Positions 8,973 through 17,180 of a stretch of DNA of 64,000 bases are shown one piece after another (within the stretch, counting starts at the first letter, position 1; each line of letters opens with the position of its first letter). Origin of the DNA: an uncultured Granulosicoccaceae bacterium (lineage in GTDB: Bacteria > Pseudomonadota > Gammaproteobacteria > Granulosicoccales > Granulosicoccaceae); NCBI GenBank assembly GCA_937998875.1, contig CALLBO010000031.1, forward strand, positions 24,702-88,701, given 5' to 3'. A model generated the notes under the pieces. The model had not been told where the DNA came from. It was given only the letters and a program-made list of their open reading frames with translations, and did no database searches. Both the position numbers and the translations under genes were made by a program.

Positions 8973-9728
8973 TCAAAATTGCAGGTTCTGAATATTGCCA
9001 TTGTTGCGGATTCGATAACTGCCATCACTTGCAGGCTGGCCAAGCATGCCGAGAAGACCGCTGACTTGTGGCGGTGTTTCAGCTGTAGGTTGAATCTGGA
9101 TATCGGCTTTGTAGTTGCCGGCCTGATCAAGTAACACTTCGCCGCGCAGGTCCAGTTGCCCGTCGGTATTACTCAGCTTACCAATGTGTTGTTCACCCTG
9201 CGGTACGATATCGAACAAAACTTCACCGAGTTGAACGGTATTTTTTATTTCTGCCTTGCTCCAGGTCAGCGAGCCAAGCGTACGCTTCAGCAGGTTATTT
9301 TCCAGTTCAAGTTCTTGAATGTTTGCCTGGACGATGCCACCGAATTCGGCAACTGGTAACGGCAGAAACTGCTCGAGCCGGCTGGCAGGCACCCGGTAGT
9401 TGCCGTCGGTCACCAAAACATTGCCAGCGAGATTACGTTTAACCAGCCCTTCGCCTTTGCCACCGAGTACTTCAAAATTGATGTCTGCACCAGCGCTGCC
9501 AGACAACAATGTCAAAGGCTTTGCTTTCCACTGTACATTGGTTAACGGCAGTGCCGGTTCAGGGGCAACGACAGATTGTGCCGAGCCGTTCCATACCGTG
9601 CCTTTCACACCGCTGAGAACAACCGGCGCGGTATTAACATAGGGCAGTATTCCTTCGGCAGGGAATTTCCATATTGCGGTAACTGCAAATGCCAGCAGAC
9701 CAAGCAAAAACAAACCGACTATTCTCAC
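8973..9728 (-). CDS. gspN: Type II secretion system protein N
   Basis: 251 aa with one N-terminal membrane segment (about 3-20, VGLFLLGLLAFAVTAIW) and a periplasmic beta-rich domain with the GspN-type opening VKGTVWNGSA. GspN is an accessory, bitopic inner-membrane T2SS component present only in some species. Its ATG overlaps the gspM stop by 4 nt, so the two are translationally coupled. It is the last gene of gspGHIJKLMN. Confidence 0.88.
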   Translation of the reverse strand: MRIVGLFLLGLLAFAVTAIWKFPAEGILPYVNTAPVVLSGVKGTVWNGSAQSVVAPEPALPLTNVQWKAKPLTLLSGSAGADINFEVLGGKGEGLVKRNLAGNVLVTDGNYRVPASRLEQFLPLPVAEFGGIVQANIQELELENNLLKRTLGSLTWSKAEIKNTVQLGEVLFDIVPQGEQHIGKLSNTDGQLDLRGEVLLDQAGNYKADIQIQPTAETPPQVSGLLGMLGQPASDGSYRIRNNGNIQNLQF

Positions 9729-10198
9729 AGGCTTGCCTCCAGACTTAGACGTGCGCTCACCTCGCCTGCATCCTTGCGACTTAGATTAATAGTCTTAACA
9801 GAAAGACCATAAGTTTGTTCAAGTCCGCCTAGTACTTGCAACAACTTATTAAATTCCACTTTCGAAAACTGCGCTCTGGCACCCTGGCTTCCATCCGGTG
9901 TTACCCGTTCCGGTGTCGAGATACGGGCCCTTTTTATCGCTTCATCGAGCAACAGATAAGGTGCTTTGTCCATAGGTTGTATTGCCTGACCACCGGCAGT
10001 GGTGACTGGTCCCTGTTGTTTCATCCAATCGAGATCGCGTTGTTTCGCCGCAACTGAAACCTGTCTGGAGGCTATGCCGGTACTCAAGGGTTTGTAGGCC
10101 AAGGTGTACAGCAACGCACCAATACCCACAATTGCAGTTGCCGCGACAATAAACTGCTCCCGCGGAGTTTGCGAGGTGTACCACTCTTTGATACTCAT
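9725..10198 (-). CDS. gspM: Type II secretion system protein M
   Basis: 157 aa. A short cytoplasmic N-terminus (SIKEWYTSQTPREQ), one membrane helix (about 17-34) and a periplasmic ferredoxin-like domain match GspM, which partners GspL in the inner-membrane platform. It overlaps gspL by 4 nt upstream and gspN by 4 nt downstream. Confidence 0.9.
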   Translation of the reverse strand: MSIKEWYTSQTPREQFIVAATAIVGIGALLYTLAYKPLSTGIASRQVSVAAKQRDLDWMKQQGPVTTAGGQAIQPMDKAPYLLLDEAIKRARISTPERVTPDGSQGARAQFSKVEFNKLLQVLGGLEQTYGLSVKTINLSRKDAGEVSARLSLEASL

Positions 10199-11427
10199 GA
10201 TTTCGTCTCCACTCGCAAGCGCGCTTTGATTCTTTCTTTCTCTTTAACGGCTGATTGCACATTCGCCACCAGCTGTTGCTCCTGCTCAAGACTGGATTTA
10301 AGCTTGTCTACATCCTGAAGTGATTCTGCCTCAAGCACTATATCAAGCTGCCCTCTTTTAAAATTAATACTACTTACAACCGGCTCTTTCAGTTCATTCA
10401 GTGCAGCACCGATTGCGGACATCATGACAACAAAACTGGTGTCATCAATTCCACTACCGGTATTAGCTTTCAGTCTTGAGCGCATCTGTCTCAACGGATC
10501 ACGCTCCGGGTTTTGAACTGACGGAAATGCAGTTTTAAGCGTACTGACCATCTCACTGTTAAGTCGCGATTCTTCAACACCCAGCTGCTGGTACTGCAGA
10601 AAACTTGTACCACCCCAAAGCGCTAGCAGGGTAGCGACAAGCGCTGCTGGTACGCGCCATGGTTTCCACGCCTTGTCGAGGGCTTCTGTTTTTCCAAAGT
10701 CACCTTGTAGAAGATTAATCTTGTCGGAAGGTTTTTTGTACTCGTTTAAGCCTCTTGCAAAGAGACCAACTTCAGTGCGCGAAAACTCAGTTCTGACTTG
10801 CGGATGCAACTCATAGTCATCAGGTCCGCAGGCAAAGTGCCTGGTTCGACGAATCTCATCTTCAATTTGTTCAGGAGTTGCACCGGCAATGGCGTTTTCT
10901 AATAGCATTGGCAACATATCGGTATCACAGGAGAAGCCGCGGAACGGTGAAAGCCGCACTGTGGCATGACCGTTGTTGGTCATCACAGTCCAGCTATCCT
11001 CAGAAGACGGGATTGCCAGAGTCTCAGGGATAATCTCAAGCAGATTCATATTCACGCTGTCTGCCATTTCCTGAATCCACACAAGGCTTCGTCTGGCAAT
11101 GACGACAACCGGAACCTTGCCACTATCAAGCTTGTTACCAAATGCAAAGTGACAGGCTTCAACATCCTGCGCCAGTTGCTCCTCAAGCATGTACGGGACT
11201 GCTTTAAGTGCCTTGGCAAGGTTAGTTGCCGGAACTTCCACTTCTTCCATCAGCAGTTCGGTTCCCGCTACCACCATAACAACACGCCGGCGTTCAGCAG
11301 CCCGGGCTGCCTGCTCAAACGTTCCATGATCAGCGTGATCAACCACACCACCTTTACCATCACAAACACACCAGCGAAGATAATCGTCACCGGTACGCGG
11401 CAAGTAAGTCAGTAAGTATTGCGCCAT
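10195..11427 (-). CDS. gspL: Type II secretion system protein L
   Basis: 410 aa. The cytoplasmic part, about 1-255, is the actin-like domain that recruits the GspE ATPase (VPYMLEEQLAQDVEACHFAFG is the recognisable GspL core). One transmembrane helix lies at about 259-277, followed by a periplasmic domain with a coiled stretch and a ferredoxin-like end. GspL links the secretion ATPase to the inner-membrane platform. It lies 31 bp after gspK and overlaps gspM by 4 nt. GspE itself is not encoded in the window. Confidence 0.92.
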   Translation of the reverse strand: MAQYLLTYLPRTGDDYLRWCVCDGKGGVVDHADHGTFEQAARAAERRRVVMVVAGTELLMEEVEVPATNLAKALKAVPYMLEEQLAQDVEACHFAFGNKLDSGKVPVVVIARRSLVWIQEMADSVNMNLLEIIPETLAIPSSEDSWTVMTNNGHATVRLSPFRGFSCDTDMLPMLLENAIAGATPEQIEDEIRRTRHFACGPDDYELHPQVRTEFSRTEVGLFARGLNEYKKPSDKINLLQGDFGKTEALDKAWKPWRVPAALVATLLALWGGTSFLQYQQLGVEESRLNSEMVSTLKTAFPSVQNPERDPLRQMRSRLKANTGSGIDDTSFVVMMSAIGAALNELKEPVVSSINFKRGQLDIVLEAESLQDVDKLKSSLEQEQQLVANVQSAVKEKERIKARLRVETKS

Positions 11428-11458
11428 AGCTAATCCAATCGGTTACTTTTAAGCACTA

Positions 11459-12625
11459 CTACAATCCACCACGAGAACGTCTAATGACTTTCATTGAACC
11501 GTTATTATCACGTTCAAAGGTGGTGTACTGCGTCAGGGTGATATCGTCCCGCGTAACGGTCACACGGGTCAAATAATAATCGCTCTTTATATTGACCTGG
11601 GTGTCATCAATATTTACTTCCGGGTTATCCGGATCTTCCGGATTAATAGTATCCTGCAAAAAACTTTCGATGCTTTCATAGGTGAATCCGCCTTCTTCCT
11701 CCTGTTCATTATCGACATTTGGATCAGCAGCGGGATCAACGCCCTGGTCTGAAGAATCACCGCCTTCCTCGTCTTCGGCATTCAACAATGAATCTAGCAA
11801 TCCACCACCTTCAGGACACCCGGGATACTCTTGCCAGTACCCATCATCGACAACTTTAATTTCATCCGCAATCGATGACATATGTGGCGCCAGTGATGCC
11901 AACACCGCACTTGATGCGGTATTAACGTTAATCACACTGCCCGAAGTGGGTAGAGTAGCAATATGTGGAAGCAACACGTCATAGTCATCCAAACCACCTT
12001 CATCAATAACGCGAAACCCCTTCACCAGTAATAACTCGGTAGGACTGACCATTGGACCATTCGCGGCACGGTAAGCAGGTGTCTGGCTGGTATAAAAATC
12101 ATCTTCGGCACCATCTGCGCCGGTAACATCTATATTCGAGTCTATCCAGTCCCGGATTGCAGCGGCCTTGATAGAGTCTATAGTCAGCGCAGTTAACAAT
12201 CGCTGAAGAATCTGAAATTCCAGTTCATCAACGTTACCTTCCTCGTCAACAAGATTGTTCAGATTGAACTTACCTTGCAGGTCAATAACACAACCCTCAA
12301 CAGTCGCACCGTCGATGGGCACTGGTGGCAGGCTCTGAGCCCAGTAGTCCTCAGTGCTGTCCGAACCACCTCGCTCCTGCTCCTGTTTATCGCGTCGCAA
12401 TACCGCCATGGAAAACTTTTCACCCGCTGCTGCCAGGTTTCTAAGTTGCAGCTGCGCCTGTCGATTCTGCGCCAGTTGAATAGTACGCTGTTGCTTTGTC
12501 GCCATTGAAGTTACCGTCACGGTGATCAACGCCACCATTAACAACGTGGTAACGAGCGCTGCACCACATTCACGCGTTAACTGCTTTCTACAAGATCGAG
12601 AGTGTGTTTGCATTGGACTATTCAT
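11459..12625 (-). CDS. gspK: Type II secretion system minor pseudopilin K
   Basis: 388 aa. The prepilin-like N-terminus (ECGAALVTTLLMVALITV) lacks the usual Glu at +5, as is normal for GspK, the pseudopilus tip subunit. The GspK helical domain contains INVNTASSAVLASLAPHMS (a helix-hairpin motif). Residues about 265-315 are an acidic, low-complexity insertion (AEDEEGGDSSDQ..., EQEEEGG) which may bind calcium or be a lineage-specific loop. It lies 31 bp from gspJ and gspL. With GspI and GspJ it forms the tip complex. Confidence 0.92.
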   Translation of the reverse strand: MNSPMQTHSRSCRKQLTRECGAALVTTLLMVALITVTVTSMATKQQRTIQLAQNRQAQLQLRNLAAAGEKFSMAVLRRDKQEQERGGSDSTEDYWAQSLPPVPIDGATVEGCVIDLQGKFNLNNLVDEEGNVDELEFQILQRLLTALTIDSIKAAAIRDWIDSNIDVTGADGAEDDFYTSQTPAYRAANGPMVSPTELLLVKGFRVIDEGGLDDYDVLLPHIATLPTSGSVINVNTASSAVLASLAPHMSSIADEIKVVDDGYWQEYPGCPEGGGLLDSLLNAEDEEGGDSSDQGVDPAADPNVDNEQEEEGGFTYESIESFLQDTINPEDPDNPEVNIDDTQVNIKSDYYLTRVTVTRDDITLTQYTTFERDNNGSMKVIRRSRGGL

Positions 12626-12656
12626 CTTTAACTTTCATTAAATATCGCAATACAAT

Positions 12657-13268
12657 TCAATAAGGCAGTACGAAAAGGCGGCTCACCGAACCGATACCTT
12701 CAACTTCAATTGTTGTTTCAACCGCTCTGGGCAACAAGGCAAAATCGTCATCAGTATTATCTTCAGGTGGCCAGGTGTTTTGCCATTTGCCACTCAAATC
12801 CAAAAACCGGAAGGTAATCGCATCAACATTGTCGAGTAGTTTTCTCTCACGATAGGCATTCAAATCAAAGCGGTCAACGTGATACCAATAACGCCTGAGT
12901 AAGCGCTGCTCATCATCAAGAATGTATGCAACTCTTTGTAAATCGCTGCGCGGCGGCAATTGCAGCAAAGCAGGATTGGCCCAACCACCGCGCGTTACCG
13001 CTACGACAAAACCACCCGCCTGACTAACCTCGATACTTTTGCGTTTGCCTCCCAGCTCATCAACCATATCGCGGTTGACGATCTGTTCGAAATCTTCCTG
13101 CAACCAATAGAAAGTTCGCTCCATCGCATCGTAACTCTCGACAACTCTTTCGGAGCTTTGCGCAATTCGGGTAACGTTAAACCAGCCGGCATAGGCAGCA
13201 CCTGCCATGATCGCCAATATGGCAATCGCAACTATCAGCTCGAGTAAGGTAAATCCTCGTTGGCGCAT
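12657..13268 (-). CDS. gspJ: Type II secretion system minor pseudopilin J
   Basis: 203 aa from the ATG at 13268, which places the class III leader as MRQRG before FTLLELIVAIAILAIMAG. An open frame extends to 13358 but would give an atypically long leader overlapping gspI, so I chose the internal ATG. The GspJ core follows (WLQEDFEQIVNRDMVDE, FRFLDLSGKWQNTWP). It is a tip-complex pseudopilin processed by a prepilin peptidase, which is not in the window. It starts 34 bp after the gspI stop. Confidence 0.9.
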   Translation of the reverse strand: MRQRGFTLLELIVAIAILAIMAGAAYAGWFNVTRIAQSSERVVESYDAMERTFYWLQEDFEQIVNRDMVDELGGKRKSIEVSQAGGFVVAVTRGGWANPALLQLPPRSDLQRVAYILDDEQRLLRRYWYHVDRFDLNAYRERKLLDNVDAITFRFLDLSGKWQNTWPPEDNTDDDFALLPRAVETTIEVEGIGSVSRLFVLPY

Positions 13269-13302
13269 AGAGTTGATACAAACAAATCGGACACACAGTG
13301 TA

Positions 13303-13764
13303 TCAGGGTTGAGACGTGTTTTGACTCTGCAGCCTTGGGTGACTGACAAAGCCTGCAACTGTCACAATCGGGTTTTTTGCATCTTCAGTCTTACGAATTT
13401 CAATATCGACGCGTCGGAGATCTTCATCTTCGACTTCCTGTACTCGCGTTTTCCAATGCCAGTCCCGCCCCAGCATTTCAGTCTCACCTGTTTTGGTCCC
13501 CGTCTCCGGGAAAGTGCCGGAAATCTGTAACTCAGCCAATCGGTTGGCAGCCACCCACTGAGCCACGGTTTTATCGCGAATCCTGCTGGCATTGGAGGCT
13601 GACGCGCCTGCTGCCTGCACCAGCGCGCCCAGCACAATTGCAATAATGGCAAGCGCGACGAGCACCTCCATCAATGTGAAGCCACGCTGAGCCACGGCAT
13701 GTTTGACCCTCTGTTGAAAAAGAGGGCCTTTTACACAGATGCTATTGGAAAGTGGTCCGATCAA
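13303..13764 (-). CDS. gspI: Type II secretion system minor pseudopilin I
   Basis: 153 aa. The mature N-terminus is FTLMEVLVALAIIAIVLGAL after an unusually long leader of about 27 residues ending AQRG. The start at 13764 is fixed by an ATGA overlap with the gspH stop. GspI-type sequence follows (RLAELQISGTFPETG, DWHWKTRVQEVED). It forms the pseudopilus tip with GspJ and GspK. Confidence 0.92.
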   Translation of the reverse strand: MIGPLSNSICVKGPLFQQRVKHAVAQRGFTLMEVLVALAIIAIVLGALVQAAGASASNASRIRDKTVAQWVAANRLAELQISGTFPETGTKTGETEMLGRDWHWKTRVQEVEDEDLRRVDIEIRKTEDAKNPIVTVAGFVSHPRLQSQNTSQP

Positions 13765-14300
13765 AATGAATCTTCGCCATCGATACCAAGCTCAATCAGC
13801 TCATCAACACCGGTTGCCACTTTCCAGCGATCATCCAGCAGCCCCTTATCGATGATGATTTTAAAATCAGGCATGATCTCGCCGTTGGACAACATCATCA
13901 CCTGGGGTCGGGTTTTCTCATCAAACTTAAGATCTTCGGGTGATTCAAGCACCACTGATACTCCGGCAATTTCCAGCTCTACCTCAAAGTCTTCCGGCCA
14001 CTCTCGCTTACGAAAAGTGCCATCTTCAAACTGCACCCATTTGCCGTCCCGGTTGCCACCTTCAAGCTTTAAAAACTGATAGTCACTGTCTGTGAAGATA
14101 ATGCCCAGCTGGGCGTTCTTAAAAATGGACTCATCCGAGGCACGCCGAAATAACTCCGCAAGCCGGGTTGCTTCTGTTCGAATTTGCTTTTTATCACCAC
14201 CAAAGTTAATGCGCGGAACCACGACACCTGTAACAGTAGCCATGATCGCTATTACGACAATAAGCTCGAGCAGACTGAAACCACTTTGCCTGTGTCGCAT
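13761..14300 (-). CDS. gspH: Type II secretion system minor pseudopilin H
   Basis: 179 aa with a short leader MRHRQSG and the pilin helix FSLLELIVVIAIMATVTGVV. The GspH body follows (EATRLAELFRRASDESIF, GIIFTDSDYQFL). GspH joins the pseudopilus shaft to the tip complex. It sits 18 bp after gspG and overlaps gspI by 4 nt. Confidence 0.92.
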   Translation of the reverse strand: MRHRQSGFSLLELIVVIAIMATVTGVVVPRINFGGDKKQIRTEATRLAELFRRASDESIFKNAQLGIIFTDSDYQFLKLEGGNRDGKWVQFEDGTFRKREWPEDFEVELEIAGVSVVLESPEDLKFDEKTRPQVMMLSNGEIMPDFKIIIDKGLLDDRWKVATGVDELIELGIDGEDSF

Positions 14301-14318
14301 GGCGTTTCAACCGGCTGC

Positions 14319-14798
14319 TTAAGTTGCCGGCTCTTCCCAGTTACCGATGTCAGCATTCTCGCTTTCACCACCCGTTTGACCATCAGCGCCAAGCGTGTAG
14401 ACATCGATATCGCCGTTTTCACCCGGACTTACATACAGATAGTCGCGACCCCAGGGATCTTTGGGCATGCTGGTCAGGTACCCGCCGTCCTGCCAGTTCG
14501 GCGCTTCCGGGTCACCAGTGGGTTGTTCCACCAGCGCCTGAAGACCCTGATCAGTGGTCGGGTAGGTAAAATTATCCAGCTTGTAAGTTTGCAACGCGCT
14601 GACGATCGCGGTGATATCAGTCTTCGCTCGGGTAACCCGCGCTTTACCGGGTGCGCCAAGAATATTGGGTGCAACAACGGCGGCGAGAATGCCCAGAATG
14701 GCGACCACCGCAATCAACTCGATCAAACTGAAACCGGTTTGACGTCTGTTGGATCTGCTGTTGCATGATAAACCTGCAGGGTAAGTACTTGAGTTCAC
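14319..14798 (-). CDS. gspG: Type II secretion system major pseudopilin G
   Basis: 159 aa. The start is GTG at 14798, supported by GGAG about 8 nt upstream; the nearby ATG at 14766 is out of frame. A leader of about 22 residues ends RQTG, followed by FSLIELIAVVAILGILAAVV. The classic GspG C-terminus is present (DNFTYPTTDQGLQALV, YLTSMPKDPWGRDYLYV, SPGENGDIDVYTLGADG), including the calcium-binding loop region. It is the main shaft subunit and first gene of the eight-gene operon. The rhombosortase gene diverges just upstream. Confidence 0.95.
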   Translation of the reverse strand: MNSSTYPAGLSCNSRSNRRQTGFSLIELIAVVAILGILAAVVAPNILGAPGKARVTRAKTDITAIVSALQTYKLDNFTYPTTDQGLQALVEQPTGDPEAPNWQDGGYLTSMPKDPWGRDYLYVSPGENGDIDVYTLGADGQTGGESENADIGNWEEPAT

Positions 14799-14901
14799 TG
14801 TTCAACTCCGGGTTGATTTCTGTTCGTGTAGAATTGACGTGCAAGAACTTTACTAGTTCCCGCCAGCCTTTGTTAACTAATTTTTCGCCCGGCCACGGCA
14901 G

Positions 14902-15621
14902 GTGCCGAATTATAGCCGCCAGGCCGATCACACCGGTTACTGTTTGATAAAATCCGGGCCATATGAGCGTCATCCGACTTTGAAACCCTCTAAAAATGTA
15001 CCGGATAAGCACGTTATAACGCCGAACCATGCAAACAATCTGAAAGCCTGGATCCTTGCTGTTGTTGTTGGTGTCAGCAGCACTGTTTTTCAAGTCCTGG
15101 GTTTAGAGGTACCACTGCGTTATGGTCGCGCAGAAATCCTGGAATCCGGCGAATGGTGGCGCGTTCTGACCGGCAATCTGGTGCACCTCGGCTATCCGCA
15201 CCTGCTGCTGAATCTGGCTGGCCTGGCCATGATTACCATACTGCTGGCACATGCGTTAACTGTCAGACAGTGGGCTCTCACGGGATTGATTTCAATGTTA
15301 GGTGTTGGTATCGGCTTACTGCTTTTTGATCCGCATCTCAGTTGGTATGTGGGTCTGTCCGGAGCGCTTTATGGACTACTGCTCGGTGGTGCTATTGCGG
15401 AGTTTCGAAATCACAAATTCATTGCGTGTTTGATAGGCGCTTATACGATTGGCAAGGTGGTCTGGGAACAGATCTATGGCGCAGTGGAATCGAGTGAAAC
15501 CATAACCGGAGGCAACGTTATCGTTAATGCCCACCTGTATGGGATGATCGCCGGCGGGGTGGCAGTACTGATACTGCTCACGGTGGAATACAAACTGACT
15601 AAGCGATCTGCTGCACAGTAA
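14902..15621 (+). CDS. Rhombosortase (rhomboid-family CTERM-processing serine protease)
   Basis: 239 aa from GTG 14902; TTG codons at 14944 and 14980 are alternative starts, since the first 45 residues do not look conserved. The rest is a compact six-helix rhomboid: GEWWRVLTGNLVHLGYPHLLLNL, with His95, His100 and Asn104, then the nucleophile in GLSGALYG (Ser153) and the catalytic His in VNAHLYG (His211). EWWRxLTGxxVHLGxxHLxLN and WEQ...GxVxVxAHLYG are the signature of the rhombosortase subfamily rather than a general GlpG. The family cleaves C-terminal GlyGly-CTERM anchors on proteins that in Vibrio cholerae travel by the type II system. It is divergent from gspG with a gap of about 100 bp. 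A CTERM-like protein lies at 6.6-7.7 kb. Confidence 0.85.
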   Translation: MPNYSRQADHTGYCLIKSGPYERHPTLKPSKNVPDKHVITPNHANNLKAWILAVVVGVSSTVFQVLGLEVPLRYGRAEILESGEWWRVLTGNLVHLGYPHLLLNLAGLAMITILLAHALTVRQWALTGLISMLGVGIGLLLFDPHLSWYVGLSGALYGLLLGGAIAEFRNHKFIACLIGAYTIGKVVWEQIYGAVESSETITGGNVIVNAHLYGMIAGGVAVLILLTVEYKLTKRSAAQ

Positions 15622-15654
15622 GTATCGCTGCACAAAAAGCTCGCATTGCAACCA

Positions 15655-16698
15655 CTACAAATTCTTGAGCCGCTGTGCGATGTAGCTTACCGGGTTGCCA
15701 ACGCGATCTTTATTAGCCGCAAAACTGCGACCCAGTGCCAGCGGAAACGTACCGTAACCGACCATACGTCCGGTAACCGACGCTGACACAGGTTCGAGGT
15801 GATACCCGGCCTCCGTCATCTTGGTTTTAGCAACGGATTGAATCAACGCAATCTCGGTGTCATCGAGGCGTGTCTTCCAGCGTGCAAGTGCTTCCGTGGA
15901 GATACCCTGGTCGTTGTTGACCCCGGAGAACGAGCTGTTGCTCATGGCGACATTCATCATCTCATCGCTGAACGTAAGACCGAGCCAGTTACAAAGCTTG
16001 CGGGCCTGAGGTTCAGGATCGGCGACCAGGTCTTCATATTTCTGTATATAAACTCTGTCTGAGCCAAACTCTTTTGCAGCACTGAGCATCGAGCCCGCCT
16101 GACCACGCCACAACATGGCAAGAATCAATGGATGATAGGAACGGCGAGCGCGAACCATTTCTTCCTCAAGAATCACCGCGTGTTCCGGGTCAGCTTCCAG
16201 ATCAAAACCACCTTGATTGCGCCAGTCCCGATAAGACGCCGTAACCGCACGCGGGTCACGCATCATGCCGACAATTCGGGCACTCGGGTAGCGCTTGAGG
16301 ATATCGGCGATCCGAAATACATGTCGCGGCGTCTTCTCGCCGAAAATGCTGACCGAATCATCCCGGGCGGACAGCATCACATATGCCTCGAAGTAGGCAT
16401 CTGCAGTACCACCACGCTCGCTGGCAAGCGATACGAGTTCCTCGCGGTTCATCCATCCTTTGCCTGCCTCACCACCATGCCCGAAAGGCCGATGTGTTTG
16501 CGCAAGGAAGTAATCCTGCACATGCTCAAGGTCATCACCGCTGAGAACCTGAGTATCCGGTGCATCGAAGGTAGTTCGCAGATCATCGAAAAAATGCGTT
16601 TCAGGTGCGATGTTTACGGCGCTATGCCCATTGAGCACATCGCTCATCATGGTGGTTCCAGAACGCGAAGGACCAACTACGAAAATAGGTTTGTCCAT
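15655..16698 (-). CDS. PAPS-dependent sulfotransferase family protein
   Basis: 347 aa from the ATG at 16698; an ATG seven codons upstream (16719) is also open, and neither has a clear ribosome site. The N-terminus MDKPIFVVGPSRSGTTMM is the 5'-phosphosulfate-binding loop, and VGMMRDPRAVTASYRDW near residue 165 is the 3'-phosphate-binding segment. The family moves sulfate from PAPS to hydroxyl or amine groups of glycans, lipids or small molecules; the acceptor is unknown. No PAPS synthesis genes are near, but cysQ (PAP removal) is 7 kb away. Convergent with the rhombosortase gene. Confidence 0.88.
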   Translation of the reverse strand: MDKPIFVVGPSRSGTTMMSDVLNGHSAVNIAPETHFFDDLRTTFDAPDTQVLSGDDLEHVQDYFLAQTHRPFGHGGEAGKGWMNREELVSLASERGGTADAYFEAYVMLSARDDSVSIFGEKTPRHVFRIADILKRYPSARIVGMMRDPRAVTASYRDWRNQGGFDLEADPEHAVILEEEMVRARRSYHPLILAMLWRGQAGSMLSAAKEFGSDRVYIQKYEDLVADPEPQARKLCNWLGLTFSDEMMNVAMSNSSFSGVNNDQGISTEALARWKTRLDDTEIALIQSVAKTKMTEAGYHLEPVSASVTGRMVGYGTFPLALGRSFAANKDRVGNPVSYIAQRLKNL

Positions 16699-16719
16699 TT
16701 CTAACTTCGATCTTTGCAT

Positions 16720-17180
16720 GTGCGGGTATCGGAGTTAAACGACCTGGATAATGCTAGCCGATTTTTGAGCCTCTGCGGCATCTGCGGGTCTACTCGAAAT
16801 TAGGATTACGGACATTTAGAGTCTCATCTACAGACTTAGATCTTAGCTGCAGATTCAGGACAACCTGTATTAGTAGCTGTTGTTTTTGAGCATTGAAGTA
16901 CGATTTACGGCCTCACTGGACCAATCATGATAGGCAAATCAAATAGCGCGGAACTTAATTTACGTAAGTACCGGGCAAAATTCGACCCCATCCGCTCGTA
17001 TACTACCAATAAGGAGGCGATCTTTCTTCTTCTGTGTTCTCTTTTCCGTTAGTTAATTTAGTTAATTCGCGCAAACTTCGATGCTTGAGCACCGGATCAC
17101 ATTGGCGCGGATCGCACCTGTCACAGCGGGATCGAAACCAGTCTGTCACAAACAGCACGATCAGACCGAATTCTGACCAT
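16720..17180. other. Intergenic region without recognisable gene
   Basis: Stretch of 461 bp between the sulfotransferase start and the recG stop. A doubled word ttagttaat lies near 17050-17068. A minus-strand frame of 61 codons after recG (ATG 17188) has clustered Cys residues but no family resemblance. I see no RNA gene or strong terminator. Confidence 0.5.

Noticed and set aside
14184..14768. 194-codon plus-strand frame over gspG/gspH
   Set aside because: Antisense to two clear pseudopilin genes; no ribosome site.
16132..16704. 190-codon plus-strand frame
   Set aside because: Antisense to the sulfotransferase gene.
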